DNA of 64,000 nt from Flammeovirga agarivorans (GCF_012641475.1 NZ_JABAIL010000014.1:1-64000); one strand, 5' to 3'; counted from the first letter of the stretch, positions 28,387 through 38,658 are shown. The notes: generated by a model not told the origin, from the sequence alone. Translations and numbers: made by a program.

Positions 28387-31300
28387 TTATAATTTGAAGC
28401 TCAAGTTAAAGCTGAATGAACGAGTTGCAGGAGTTTGCGCGTTCTCTAAACCTTGAACGTTTGAAGTAGTCGTTACTGCTTGAGGATCTAAGTAAGGGAT
28501 CTCAGAGTGGATTAACCATAAGTTACGACCAACGATGCTGAAGTTTACATCTCTAAATGGTAATTTAGAAACAACTTTGTTTGGTAATTGGTAACCGATT
28601 GAAGCTTCACGTAATTTCACGAAAGAAGCATCAAATACGTTAGGAGCAGCCATGTTCCAGTAAGAACCATAGTAAACTTGAGGGCTTACAGCAATATCGT
28701 TTGCAGAACCATCTTCTTTAACACCTTGTAATACCATACCGTTTTCACGGATACCGCCTTCAGCAGTTTCTGGTAATAAACCAGAGTACTTAGCCCATTG
28801 TAATGAAGTTGAGTGAATTTTACCACCCATTTGAGCGTCAATTAATGCTGAAACAGTTACACCTTTGAATGAGAATGTGTTACGGATACCACCTGTCCAA
28901 TCTGGCATTACTGATCCTAAGAATACTCTATCTTCAGTAAATTGGTAGAAACCGTTCGAGTCAACAACTCTTTGACCTTGGTCATTGTAAACATAGTCAT
29001 TACCGTAGATTGACATGTAAGGCTCATTCTCTTTGATTCTTAAGTCAGCAGCCCAAGTACCACCCATACCGATATATGGTAAGTTTGGAGCTAACTCAAC
29101 AACTTTGTTATTGATTTTAGAGTAGTTCACTGCGATATCCCATCTGAAACCTGAGTTTGTTTGAATAGGAGTACCAGTTAACATTAATTCAATACCGTTG
29201 TTGTTCATTGAACCTGCGTTCAAGTATCTTGAAATGTAACCTGTTGTTGGTGACACATCAACTGATACGTTTTGATCTCTTGTAGTTCTGTTGAAGTAAG
29301 CAACGTCAACACCTAAACGACCGTTAAAGAAACGCATATCTAAACCGAATTCGTACTCTGAAGTAGTTTCAGGAAGAAGGTTAGCGTTGTTTTGAGTGTT
29401 AGGTACAGTATATCTTTGGTTTCCTGCGAAAGCTGGAGTTAATGGCTCATATACATCATATAAAGAGTAAACTGGTGCACCGAATGCAGACTCACCATAT
29501 GAAGCTCTTACTTTAGCAAATGAAATTACTTCTGAGTTTTGGAAAGCAGGTAGTTCAGAGAATACAAATGATGTACTTACTGAAGGATACAACTTAGAGT
29601 TGTTATCTGTAGGTAGAGTTGAGAACCAGTCATTTCTTAATGAAGCATCAACGAATACCATGTCCTTATAACCAACTGATCCTGAGAAGAAGATTGAGTT
29701 GATCGCTTGCTCTCTTTGGTAAGTGTCTGTAGTAGCTGGAGAAGCTGAGTTATTTACATTCCAGAATCCATCTAATGGAAGACCACCATTTGTTTCAGTA
29801 GTAGTTCTCATGTACTTTCTAGCCATCATGTTACCACCTAAGATACCATTAACAGAGAATTCACCGAAACGATTATCATACATTAAACGACCTTCGAAGT
29901 TATCTTCAGACTGTGTTCTTACTTCTTCTTTGTAAGAAGAAACATCTACACCACCTGGACGACGACCTTCATAGAAAGTATGAGTATATCTATCTGTTGA
30001 AGCTCTACCTACAACTTTAAGACCTTTAGCTAAATCATAAGATAATGTCATGTTACCCATTAAACGGTCACGAGTATCACCTTGGATGTTTTCGAAACGT
30101 ACCCAGTAAGGGTTATCAAAGTAGTTAGGAGATAAGTTTGTTGGGCTGATGATGTTCCAAGTTCTTTGAGAACCATCAACTGACTTATAATTTTGTAGAC
30201 GATCGAAGTCTAATTGTGTTTGCCACCACTGAGTAAAACCTTGCATTACGTTGTTGTTATCGTAACCTGTTGCAGTTCTACCTGAGGCATCTTGATTAAT
30301 ATAAGAAGCAGAAACTGAAGCTTTTAATTTATCTGATAAATTGTAGTTAGCGTTTACAGTAAAAGTATTCTTATTTAAAGAAGAGTTTGGCATAATACCA
30401 GAAGAGCTGTTATTAGTGTAACCTAAACGGAAAGCACCTTTGTCATTACCACCTGATAATGAGAAGCTGTTATTGAAAGTCTTACCAGTTTCGAAGAATT
30501 CTTGGTATCCTTTGTTAGGAGCTACCCAAGCTCTAGTTTGTCCGTAGTTTTGTGTATCATTTGGATCAAATGAATCCCAGTGTCTAACCATTAAGTTAGG
30601 ATCATATTTAGGACCCCAAGAACCATCTAATGCATAGTTTGGTCCAATGATTCCATCATAGTCGTACATTCCATCAGCACGGTCGCCATTAATTGAACCA
30701 CCACCATAAATTTGTTGGTGCTCCATCATGTTAACTGCGTTTTCTAAAGTTACACCAGTACTTACTGAAAGACCGATACCTGTGTTTCTTTTACCTGATT
30801 TTGTAGTGATAAGGATTACACCGTTTGCACCACGAGCACCATAAAGTGCAGATGCTGTAGCACCTTTTAATACTGACATTGACTCAATGTCCTCTGGGTT
30901 GATATCTGAAGCTGCGTTACCGTAATCGTAAGCACCGCCACCAAAACCTCTCTCTTGACCTGAAGCAGCGAAGTTAGAGTTATCGATTGGCTGACCATCT
31001 ACTACGAATAAAGGTTGGTTATCACCTAAGAATGAGTTTACACCACGGATTGTAATACGAGATGAACCACCTAAGTTACCTGCAGTACCTTGAACCTGTA
31101 CACCTGCAACCTGACCCGCTAAAGAGTTTACTATGTTTTGCTCTTTTGTCTGAGTTAAAGTTTCACCAGAAACTTCTTGCATTGCATAACCGATTGATCT
31201 TTCTGATCTCTCAACACCTAACGCTGTTACTACAACTTCTTCTAGTTGCTCAACGTCCTCTTCTAAGTCGAATGAAATTGTAGATTGAGTACCTACTGTT

Positions 31301-31542
31301 TTCTCTACTGTTTTGTAACCGATCAAACGATATTGTAAAACTGGATTGTCACCAGAAACCATTAGACGATAGGCACCATCGATATTTGTAACGGTACCTT
31401 GAGACGTCCCTTTTACGATAACTGTAACACCTGGTAGTGGTTCCCCTGTTGGGTCATTAATCACACCAGTCACGGATCTCTCTTGAGCGAATGTAAAAAT
31501 CACGCTCAACATAAGAGATGTTAGCAAGAGTGCTTTTCTCAT
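28387..31542 (-). CDS. SusC/RagA-family TonB-dependent transporter, pair 3
   Basis: A 1051-residue outer-membrane transporter. The frame is open to 31602, but the signal peptide MRKALLLTSLMLSVIFTFAQ begins at the ATG ending at 31542, so that start is chosen. A carboxypeptidase-D-like regulatory domain (ERSVTGVINDPTGEPLPGV) is followed by the TonB box/plug (LEEVVVTALGVERSERSIGY, RITIRGVNSF, LKGATASALYGARGANGVIL) and a 22-strand barrel ending in SFNLSFKL. It takes up a ligand through the envelope with TonB-ExbBD energy. Neither a sigma nor an anti-sigma gene is linked. Confidence 0.94.
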   Translation of the reverse strand: MRKALLLTSLMLSVIFTFAQERSVTGVINDPTGEPLPGVTVIVKGTSQGTVTNIDGAYRLMVSGDNPVLQYRLIGYKTVEKTVGTQSTISFDLEEDVEQLEEVVVTALGVERSERSIGYAMQEVSGETLTQTKEQNIVNSLAGQVAGVQVQGTAGNLGGSSRITIRGVNSFLGDNQPLFVVDGQPIDNSNFAASGQERGFGGGAYDYGNAASDINPEDIESMSVLKGATASALYGARGANGVILITTKSGKRNTGIGLSVSTGVTLENAVNMMEHQQIYGGGSINGDRADGMYDYDGIIGPNYALDGSWGPKYDPNLMVRHWDSFDPNDTQNYGQTRAWVAPNKGYQEFFETGKTFNNSFSLSGGNDKGAFRLGYTNNSSSGIMPNSSLNKNTFTVNANYNLSDKLKASVSASYINQDASGRTATGYDNNNVMQGFTQWWQTQLDFDRLQNYKSVDGSQRTWNIISPTNLSPNYFDNPYWVRFENIQGDTRDRLMGNMTLSYDLAKGLKVVGRASTDRYTHTFYEGRRPGGVDVSSYKEEVRTQSEDNFEGRLMYDNRFGEFSVNGILGGNMMARKYMRTTTETNGGLPLDGFWNVNNSASPATTDTYQREQAINSIFFSGSVGYKDMVFVDASLRNDWFSTLPTDNNSKLYPSVSTSFVFSELPAFQNSEVISFAKVRASYGESAFGAPVYSLYDVYEPLTPAFAGNQRYTVPNTQNNANLLPETTSEYEFGLDMRFFNGRLGVDVAYFNRTTRDQNVSVDVSPTTGYISRYLNAGSMNNNGIELMLTGTPIQTNSGFRWDIAVNYSKINNKVVELAPNLPYIGMGGTWAADLRIKENEPYMSIYGNDYVYNDQGQRVVDSNGFYQFTEDRVFLGSVMPDWTGGIRNTFSFKGVTVSALIDAQMGGKIHSTSLQWAKYSGLLPETAEGGIRENGMVLQGVKEDGSANDIAVSPQVYYGSYWNMAAPNVFDASFVKLREASIGYQLPNKVVSKLPFRDVNFSIVGRNLWLIHSEIPYLDPQAVTTTSNVQGLENAQTPATRSFSFNLSFKL

Positions 31543-31780
31543 GATAAAAAAATAATTGAATTGGAACTTAAAGTTTAGTCCTAGGCTAAGATTGAAATTC
31601 ACCTATTGTGTCGGACTGTTGTTTTTCTTATTGAATTGGATAAAAGGTTAATGGACTAGCTCGTAGCAATACAAATTAAAAAATTGCTAGCCATAGATTT
31701 GATTGAATTTAAAAGTAGAAATGCGATCATATAGTATTATGAAAATTAAGTTAAATAATTGAATGTTTAAATAGTACAGT

Positions 31781-31804
31781 AATGTGGTTTTCAAAAGCCA
31801 CATT
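31781..31804. repeat. 24-bp inverted repeat upstream of SusC 3
   Basis: AATGTGGTTTT and AAAGCCACATT flank a two-base centre. All 11 positions pair if one G-T is allowed. There is no T-run after it on either strand, so it looks more like an operator or a leader hairpin than a terminator. Confidence 0.5.
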
Positions 31805-32030
31805 GCAATTATATAACATTAACTTTAATTATCTAAACAATTGTTATAATTTTTTCACATTTAATTCATGCCAACATTAGCATATTACCATATAAATCTT
31901 AGAATAATACAATATTACACAACTGATTAGCAGCGATTTAATAGAATAATGCAACTTATATTTCAAAAGTTAATATTTGAAAATAATTCTACACCCAACA
32001 CGTTGCACCTAAATATTTATTAAAATAAAA

Positions 32031-32060
32031 AAGCAGGTTACCAAAAATGATAACCTGCTT
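32031..32060 (-). terminator. Terminator of SusC/SusD pair 2
   Basis: Perfect 10-bp stem AAGCAGGTTA (32031-32040) / TAACCTGCTT (32051-32060) preceded by an A-rich run, which gives the leftward U-tract. Confidence 0.88.
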
Positions 32061-32106
32061 CAATGGTCTTAACTATCTATACAGATAATTAGAAGTATAT
32101 TATTTA

Positions 32107-33573
32107 TTAATATCCCCAGTTGTTCTCAGGAATATTAGGATTTGCCAACATTTCACGTTCCGGAATAGGGAACCAAGTTTGCTGTCCTTCGTTATTTACA
32201 CCACCTTCAACCGTTGGATCTTCTGTAGCGATCTCAACACCTGTACGGTCAGTAACAACTACTTCTTGCTTAGTTCTTCTTAAATCCCACATTCTGTGAC
32301 CTTCAAAAGCGAACTCTTTTGCAGCCTCATTGTATACATCTTGCAATGTTACAGTAGTTACATCAGTATAACCAACGATACGATTCTGTCTTAACTCATT
32401 GATCGCAGCTGCAGCCAATGCTGTTTCACCTTTAATCAAGTGTGCTTCAGCTTTTGCTAACAACACTTCAGCATAACGTAATAACTTAGGAGTATGAAGA
32501 CCAATAGTATTATCATGACTATAGTACTTCATGATCCAGTTTAATGTAGAACCGTCTTTATCTGCTGTTTGATAGATAAGCGTTTTACCAATCTCTTCAG
32601 AAGCCTCAAAACGAGCATCATTTACTACACCACCTAAGATTACAGTATCAGGGTGAGCATGGAATAATAATGGTGAAGCAATGTAATCGCCATACATACC
32701 AGCATCTGGTGAACCATAAATGTTACCATAGTTGTTTGAACCACGACCTTGGTTAGATGCGAACTTCAATTCGAAAATTGTCTCAGCTCCACCTTCCCCT
32801 TGGTAGTAATCAAATAACTTATCGATTGGTGTTAAAGTATAATTTGCTGAAAGCTCATCCGCTAAGTTGATAATCTCTGTAGCATTATCACTTGCTTTTG
32901 AAGGATTCAACTCATTCTCAAATAACATAACACGAATCTTTAATGCTTTAGCAGCATCTACAGTAGCGTTAATTTTTGATGTATTTGAGATATTCTTAAT
33001 TGCATTATCGATATCAGCATATACCTGAGTGAAGATCTCAGAACGGCTTGCCAACTCTGGCTTAAGAGCAATAGCTTCTTCTACTGTAGTTGGAGCAGAA
33101 AGTACTAATGGTACACTACCGTACGCTTTTAATAAATCAGTGTAAGCAAAAGCTCTTACGAAATATGCTTGACCAATTGCATTTACTACATCTGAATCTT
33201 CCATATCTAACCCTTCAGCTTGAAGGATTAGGTTTGCATTTGAAATTACTTCGTAGATCGCATCAAAAGTATTTTTATCAGCATCAGATCCAGTTGTTGC
33301 AAAGTTCTTTTTCAACTCGTAGTGAAATTCAAAACGACCACTTGTTGAAGGAGCTGCAGAAATTAAATCTGTTCCGATATCACCGTACAAGTTGAAGTTA
33401 CGACCATAGTAACCCATTTCTTGCATTCTGTTATATAAACCTCCTACAAGGTCTTGAGGCAATACAGACTCGATGTTTTCTACATCTACGTTTTGTTGAG
33501 GTTCAACATCTAATGTACAAGAAGACATTGCTCCCACTAGTGCTGCACCTAATAATATTTTATATAATTTCAT
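32107..33573 (-). CDS. SusD/RagB-family outer-membrane lipoprotein, pair 2
   Basis: A 488-residue surface lipoprotein with lipobox GAMSSC (Cys19) followed by the acidic TLDVEPQQNVDVEN. The classical RagB/SusD pattern is seen: AYFVRAFAYTDLLKAYGSVPLV, RYAEVLLAKAEAHL, a helical middle and the C-terminal PIPEREMLANPNIPENNWGY. This is the standard SusD type, unlike its two neighbours, which belong to the SusD-like_2 type. It follows its susC gene by 52 nt and has its own terminator. Confidence 0.93.
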   Translation of the reverse strand: MKLYKILLGAALVGAMSSCTLDVEPQQNVDVENIESVLPQDLVGGLYNRMQEMGYYGRNFNLYGDIGTDLISAAPSTSGRFEFHYELKKNFATTGSDADKNTFDAIYEVISNANLILQAEGLDMEDSDVVNAIGQAYFVRAFAYTDLLKAYGSVPLVLSAPTTVEEAIALKPELASRSEIFTQVYADIDNAIKNISNTSKINATVDAAKALKIRVMLFENELNPSKASDNATEIINLADELSANYTLTPIDKLFDYYQGEGGAETIFELKFASNQGRGSNNYGNIYGSPDAGMYGDYIASPLLFHAHPDTVILGGVVNDARFEASEEIGKTLIYQTADKDGSTLNWIMKYYSHDNTIGLHTPKLLRYAEVLLAKAEAHLIKGETALAAAAINELRQNRIVGYTDVTTVTLQDVYNEAAKEFAFEGHRMWDLRRTKQEVVVTDRTGVEIATEDPTVEGGVNNEGQQTWFPIPEREMLANPNIPENNWGY

Positions 33574-33625
33574 TATTCTCTAAGCTAAAGTATTTGATAA
33601 TTTACTCGTTACAGTATGATCTAAA

Positions 33626-36625
33626 TTAGAATGATACTGTTAACCCTCCTGTAAATACTTTTCCTTCTGGGTATTCGAAGAAGTTGATTCCTGTTGGATC
33701 CACTGTTGTTGGAGTGAAACCTTTGTAATCAGAAAGGATGAATAGGTTTTGAGCTGAAGCATAAATTCTTACGTTGCTCACTTTTGCTTTACTTAATAAG
33801 CTCTTAGGTAAAGTATAACCTAATGTTACATTTCTTAATGCTAAGTAGCTACCGTCCTCTAAGAATCTTGTAGAGTTTTGTTGGCCACCGTTTAAGCCCC
33901 AAGCTGGGTTGTCTGAAATGTCACCTTCTTTTTCCCATCTATCTGCAGTATATGCTGACTCAAGCATGTTGTATGGATACCAAGCGTCAGAATCAGTATA
34001 TCTACGAGTAGAGTTGTAAATCTTGCCACCTACTGAGTAAGTTAAGAAGAATGAGAAGTCAAATCCTTTGTAAGCAAAATTGTTAGTCATACCACCAATT
34101 GCTTTAGGATAAGGGTTACCGCTCTCAACTCTTTGTGCAGCACTATATGAAGTAGTTGCCCATCTTCCGTCTTTTTGGAAGTAACCTGCTTTACCTGTGT
34201 GATCCTCACCATCATTTACATACCATGAAGCAGCACCTGTTGTTGGATCAGCACCAGCCCACTCTCTTAAGAAGAATGTTCTCATTGAAGAACCTACTCT
34301 AGCGATTTGAGTTGAACCGATTAAGATATCTTGATCGTTATCTAAACGAGTAATTTCGTTTTTGTTTAGTGAGATGTTGAAGTTAGTTGTCCAAGTAAAC
34401 TCACCTCTGATGTTTTCAGTATTCAATTGGAATTCCCAACCTGAGTTTCTCATTGCACCAATGTTACGACGAGCAGATTCGAAACCAGTTGTACCTGATA
34501 ACTGTTGATTTAATAATAAATCTTCTGAATCTTCGATGTAGTAATCAACATTTAATGTGATTCTATCGATGAAAGTAAGGTCAGCACCTACGTTAAATTT
34601 CTTTCTCTTTTCCCATGTTAAATCAGGGTTAGATAATTGAGTGTAGTACGCTGCTGAAGCATTGTTGTAGCTTGAGTAAGCATATAAACCTCTAGCTTCG
34701 AAGTTATCGATTTCAGCATTACCAGTTACACCATATGAAGATCTCACTTTAGCATCAGTTAAGATTGTGTTATCTTTCAAGAAGTCTTCTCTTGAGATAT
34801 ACCATGAAGCTGAAGCTGAGTAGAAGTCACCCCATTTGTTGTTAGCAGCAAACTTAGAAGAACCATCACGACGGTAAGAAGCAGTCGCATAGTATTTTCC
34901 ATCATAGTTATATTGTGCTTGACCTAAGAATGACATGAATCTGTATTCAGTTTCATAACCACCTACTGATACTGGCTTAGCTGCATTGTCTAAGTTTTGT
35001 AATCCTGTTGGGAAACCTTCACCATAAGCGTTGATACCATTTACTTTGTTTGATTGGTATTCAAAACCACCGATAGCTGAGATATTATGAACATCATTGA
35101 TTGTCTTATCGAAAGTTAATAATGATGTATTTGTTAAAGTAGTACTTACACCCCATGAGTTCGACTTAGAACCACCAGTTGATCTACCATCATATGATAA
35201 AGCAGAAGTATAGTAACCAAACTTCACGTCCTCAACGTTTACTGCGTTTGTTTGACGGAATGCTAACCAATCATTGAAACGGTAGTTTAATTTACCGATT
35301 AACTGACCTGTAGTAGATTTAGTTCTACGAGGGTTTTTATCTACGTCATGGATAAAGTTCGCGTTGATAGGGTTATCATCTAACCAAGCTCTTGGAGTAC
35401 CGTCAGGGTTAAATGGATTAACCGTAGGAACACTCATATAAGTACCTAAAAGAGGAGACGAGAATAAGTTACCGTCAGAAGCATCTAATTGATCAATGTA
35501 AGACGCGTTACCAATAAATTGGATATCTAATTTATCATTGAATTTATGATCTACATTGAAACGAGCTGAATAACGTTGGAAGTCTGAACCAACTAAGATA
35601 CCTTCTTGGTCATAGTATCCACCTGATACTAAGAATTTAGTTTTCTCATCACCACCTCTCATTGAGATTTCGTATGAACTTGTTCTACCTTGACGGAATG
35701 AATGATCACCCCAATCAGTGTTAGCATAAGAACCATCTTCTTTAACACCACTTACATATTGTACGTAATCTGCTGGAGTACCTGTACCGTAGTAGTTAGC
35801 TAAACCTTTAGATTGTGCTTCTACATACTGATCAGCGTTCATTCTTTTAGAGTTACCTTCATATACTGAAGAAACACCTTGCTTTGTACTGAAAGTAATT
35901 TGTGTTTTACCTGAAGCACCACCTTTAGTAGTTACTAAGATTACACCATTTGCTGCTCTTGCACCATATAAAGCTGTTGCAGCTGCATCTTTTAAGATTT
36001 TTACATCTTTAATATCTTCTGGGTTTAAGTTCGCTAATGGATCTCTTTCCCCTTGCTGATTTGCAGAGATGATATCTGATGATGTTTGGATTACACCGTC
36101 AATTACATATAAAGGATCAGATGAAGCATTTACCGAACCTACACCACGAATTACGATGTTTGATTTAGAACCTGGCTGACCAGATGAAGCATTAATGTTT
36201 ACACCTGCTGCTTTACCTTGTAATGAGTTAGCAATGTTTGGTGTAACAATGTCTGTTACGTTCTCAATCTCTGGAGTGTTCGTTGCCATATCTTTTTTAG
36301 CATAACCAACGACTGTCACCTCTTCTAATTGTTCAGCATCTTGTTCTAAAGAAACGCTGAATTTTGATTGAGATCCTACTTTGATTTCTTGAGTTGCATA
36401 ACCAACGAAACTGAATACTAATACAGTTTGTTCGTCTGCCATAATAGAGAATTTACCATCGAAGTCTGTGATAGTACCTTTTGATGTTCCTTTAACTACT
36501 ACAGTTACGCCAGGAAGAGGCTCACCCGCCTCACTTACTTGACCTGTAACAGTTCTTTCTTGTGCTAGAGCACTTACTACAAAACCGATAGTAAGTACCA
36601 TTAGAGATAGAAGTCGTCTGTACAT
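33626..36625 (-). CDS. SusC/RagA-family TonB-dependent transporter, pair 2
   Basis: A 999-residue outer-membrane transporter with signal peptide (MYRRLLSLMVLTIGFVVSALAQ). The regulatory domain ERTVTGQVSEAGEPLPGVT precedes the TonB box (LEEVTVVGYAKKD) and plug motifs SNIVIRGVGSV and LKDAAATALYGARAANGVIL. The barrel ends in the aromatic GLTVSF. The plug wording (VVGYAKKD) differs from that of pairs 1 and 3 (VVTALG), so pair 2 is the most distinct of the three. It is followed by a classical SusD gene. Confidence 0.95.
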   Translation of the reverse strand: MYRRLLSLMVLTIGFVVSALAQERTVTGQVSEAGEPLPGVTVVVKGTSKGTITDFDGKFSIMADEQTVLVFSFVGYATQEIKVGSQSKFSVSLEQDAEQLEEVTVVGYAKKDMATNTPEIENVTDIVTPNIANSLQGKAAGVNINASSGQPGSKSNIVIRGVGSVNASSDPLYVIDGVIQTSSDIISANQQGERDPLANLNPEDIKDVKILKDAAATALYGARAANGVILVTTKGGASGKTQITFSTKQGVSSVYEGNSKRMNADQYVEAQSKGLANYYGTGTPADYVQYVSGVKEDGSYANTDWGDHSFRQGRTSSYEISMRGGDEKTKFLVSGGYYDQEGILVGSDFQRYSARFNVDHKFNDKLDIQFIGNASYIDQLDASDGNLFSSPLLGTYMSVPTVNPFNPDGTPRAWLDDNPINANFIHDVDKNPRRTKSTTGQLIGKLNYRFNDWLAFRQTNAVNVEDVKFGYYTSALSYDGRSTGGSKSNSWGVSTTLTNTSLLTFDKTINDVHNISAIGGFEYQSNKVNGINAYGEGFPTGLQNLDNAAKPVSVGGYETEYRFMSFLGQAQYNYDGKYYATASYRRDGSSKFAANNKWGDFYSASASWYISREDFLKDNTILTDAKVRSSYGVTGNAEIDNFEARGLYAYSSYNNASAAYYTQLSNPDLTWEKRKKFNVGADLTFIDRITLNVDYYIEDSEDLLLNQQLSGTTGFESARRNIGAMRNSGWEFQLNTENIRGEFTWTTNFNISLNKNEITRLDNDQDILIGSTQIARVGSSMRTFFLREWAGADPTTGAASWYVNDGEDHTGKAGYFQKDGRWATTSYSAAQRVESGNPYPKAIGGMTNNFAYKGFDFSFFLTYSVGGKIYNSTRRYTDSDAWYPYNMLESAYTADRWEKEGDISDNPAWGLNGGQQNSTRFLEDGSYLALRNVTLGYTLPKSLLSKAKVSNVRIYASAQNLFILSDYKGFTPTTVDPTGINFFEYPEGKVFTGGLTVSF

Positions 36626-36803
36626 AAAATTAAACTAATTAAGCTAACAGATATTCATCAGTAAAAGATATAATAGGTTTAAAACAGGTTAATCAAATTA
36701 CAAGATGAATGGATTAATTGAATTGGTCCTCAAGAGAAATTGTTTGTATTTAATTCGAAACTTAAAAAATCTCTTAATTAACCTTAATGATATAATGCAA
36801 TAT

Positions 36804-36931
36804 TAACACTGAAAAATTTAATTGTTTACTTATTTTTGGTTAATGGTTGTAAATAAAATAAACCAAAATATTAAACATATAAAATAAACACTGATTATCA
36901 GTTAATTAAGTAAAATTCAATTGTTTACTTT
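36804..36931. repeat. Imperfect direct repeat in the SusC 2 upstream region
   Basis: Two blocks share AACACTGA followed by AATTGTTTACTT (36806 onward, and 36888 onward). In the second block the first half extends to the palindrome ACTGATTATCAGT (36890-36902). A third AACACTGATTA occurs at about 37113. This could be a set of regulator sites, but the sequence is very AT-rich. Confidence 0.35.
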
Positions 36932-37106
36932 TATTTAAAATTTTCTTTAACAGTAAGATAATTTTCACAAAAACAACACACACAACTATATTAGAATAGT
37001 TCAATAATTATATTTCAATATTTAACATCTTATTGAAATATATATTCATAATAAAAGTTATTGACAAAACTTTTTCCGGTAATAGAAAACAAAATCAAAA
37101 TAACAT

Positions 37107-37150
37107 ACACCTAACACTGATTACTACACAACATTTACAATGTTAGGTGT
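37107..37150. repeat. 10-bp inverted repeat downstream of SusC/SusD pair 1
   Basis: ACACCTAACA (37107-37116) and TGTTAGGTGT (37141-37150) are perfect complements separated by 24 nt. The repeat lies just beyond the pair 1 terminator in the leftward direction, within the upstream region of susC 2. Confidence 0.5.
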
Positions 37151-37156
37151 AAACAA

Positions 37157-37185
37157 AAAGAGCCACCTCAAACAGGTAGCTCTTT
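37157..37185 (-). terminator. Terminator of SusC/SusD pair 1
   Basis: AAAGAGC (37157-37163) plus ACCT pair with AGGT plus GCTCTTT (37179-37185). The single mismatch on the plus strand becomes a U-G pair in minus-strand RNA. An A-run gives the U-tract. Confidence 0.82.
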
Positions 37186-37208
37186 TCTTTATCAATTAAG
37201 TGTTTTGC

Positions 37209-38654
37209 TTATCTATCACCACCTGCCCACCAGACTTGTTCAGTGTAGATAAAACGCCCATCACCTTGAGCATCTCTTACAAATGTATTGTTGTTTACAT
37301 CGTCTGCTCCGTATGTGAATCTTAATGGAAATTTAGTTGGTTGAGGGTTTTGTAAAGTAATATAATCCCCCTCTCCCATAACATTTAATCTCCTCATATC
37401 AGCATATGCTTCTAATGACTCCACAATGAAAGAAGCGATATACTTTTCTTTCATAATATATTTTGCATCAAAACTTTCACCTGCAATTGCTGCTATATAT
37501 GCAGTAATATCTGCTGTTTCTATTGCTGCAGCAACCATTGCTGCTTGAATTGCTTCTTCAGCAGCTGCTCTACCTGTACCGGCTGACATTCTCTCTTTTG
37601 CTTCTGCTTCCAAGAACTTCAGCTCATGAAAACTCATTAAGTAAGTTGGTTGTACTGAATTAGAAAAATAACTTGAAACACCATACAAACCTTGTAATTG
37701 AGTCGGTTCACCATTTGGAGCAAATGCTAAACTGTCAGCATTATCCGGATGAGGTACAAAATACTTGGCAATCCTTGGGTCAGCAGCATTCATATTATCT
37801 CTTAAACTTGTACTTGCACCGTACATATCTCTTTGTTGAAAAAGAAGATAATATGGGTTGTAAGATGTTGCTCCATTATAAGTATAACTTGCCTGTTCCG
37901 ATGCATCAGCAAAAGATTGTCCTGCAAATGAAACTACATCACTATAAGTATACTTACCTGGATCGATATACGATAAACGCATAGTATATCTAGCTTTTAA
38001 ACCATAAGCTAACTTTTTCCAATAGGTCTGAGGGTCTGTTTGGATACCGTAAATAACATCTTGAGCTCCTAAAGGATCAAAAGTTGTAGTTTTATCAAAG
38101 TTGGCAATTGCCGCATCTAATAATGTAAAAACATCTTCATAAATAGCTTGTTGCTTATCTAATTGAGGACGTAAATATTCCGTTGGACGCAGTGCTTCTG
38201 TCCAAGGCACATCTCCACAAGCATCAGTTAATACTGCCAAGTTATAAGCCATCATTACCTGAGCAACACCTAGAGTATGGTAATTACCGTCTTCAATTCC
38301 CCCTTCGGAACACTTATCAATAACATCTTTTAAATCTCTCATTGCTGTATAAGAAGAGTTCCAAGCATTATTGTATGTTGTTGATTGAATCATTGATGCA
38401 TCGTTTCTGATCTCAGCATTGTAGAACTGATTGAAAATACCAACATGATGTTCAACAAAAAGAGATGCATAAAAAGCGTAATCGCCATTAGTTACTGACA
38501 CTACAGATCTGTTTAAAGCATCCGTGATAATCAGTCTTGAGGGTACATTTGCGGGGTTATTAGGGTTCTTATTGATTTCATCCATTATCTCATCTGTACA
38601 AGACAATGAAATCCCACTTAAAACCAATAAGAAAATATATTTCAATGTTTTCAT
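37209..38654 (-). CDS. SusD-like outer-membrane lipoprotein, pair 1
   Basis: A 481-residue surface lipoprotein with lipobox GISLSC (Cys19) and the acidic TDEIMDEINKNPNNPANVP opening of the SusD-like_2 subgroup, as in pair 3. Other recognisable parts are the LKARYTMRLSYID helix and the C-terminal VESLEAYADMRRLNV. Alanine-rich helices lie at about 350-400. It starts only 4 nt after the stop of its susC gene, so translation is probably coupled. The ligand is unknown. Confidence 0.9.
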   Translation of the reverse strand: MKTLKYIFLLVLSGISLSCTDEIMDEINKNPNNPANVPSRLIITDALNRSVVSVTNGDYAFYASLFVEHHVGIFNQFYNAEIRNDASMIQSTTYNNAWNSSYTAMRDLKDVIDKCSEGGIEDGNYHTLGVAQVMMAYNLAVLTDACGDVPWTEALRPTEYLRPQLDKQQAIYEDVFTLLDAAIANFDKTTTFDPLGAQDVIYGIQTDPQTYWKKLAYGLKARYTMRLSYIDPGKYTYSDVVSFAGQSFADASEQASYTYNGATSYNPYYLLFQQRDMYGASTSLRDNMNAADPRIAKYFVPHPDNADSLAFAPNGEPTQLQGLYGVSSYFSNSVQPTYLMSFHELKFLEAEAKERMSAGTGRAAAEEAIQAAMVAAAIETADITAYIAAIAGESFDAKYIMKEKYIASFIVESLEAYADMRRLNVMGEGDYITLQNPQPTKFPLRFTYGADDVNNNTFVRDAQGDGRFIYTEQVWWAGGDR

Positions 38655-38658
38655 TATT

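Larger units (their letters stand above)
31543..32106. other. 564-bp intergenic region upstream of SusC 3
   Basis: Very AT-rich, with no supported ORF. It holds the terminator of pair 2 (32031-32060), a 24-bp inverted repeat (31781-31804) and presumably the promoter and leader of the third susC gene. No clear TAnnTTTG box was found. Confidence 0.5.
36626..37208. other. 583-bp intergenic region upstream of SusC 2
   Basis: AT-rich with no supported ORF. It holds the pair 1 terminator (37157-37185), a 10-bp inverted repeat (37107-37116 / 37141-37150) and an imperfect direct repeat containing AACACTGA and ATTGTTTACTT (about 36804-36834 and 36887-36931). The promoter of the second susC gene should lie here but is not clear. 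Confidence 0.5.

Noticed and set aside
31543-31602. 20-residue N-terminal extension of the third SusC
   Set aside because: The signal peptide begins at the internal Met (ATG ending at 31542). The extension lies in front of it and has no signal-peptide character.
32345-32365. 10-nt complementarity between the array RNA (ACAGUAGUUA) and the susD 2 mRNA
   Set aside because: It lies deep inside the coding region, not near the start codon. With ~80 nt of RNA and 64 kb of sequence, several 10-nt matches are expected by chance.
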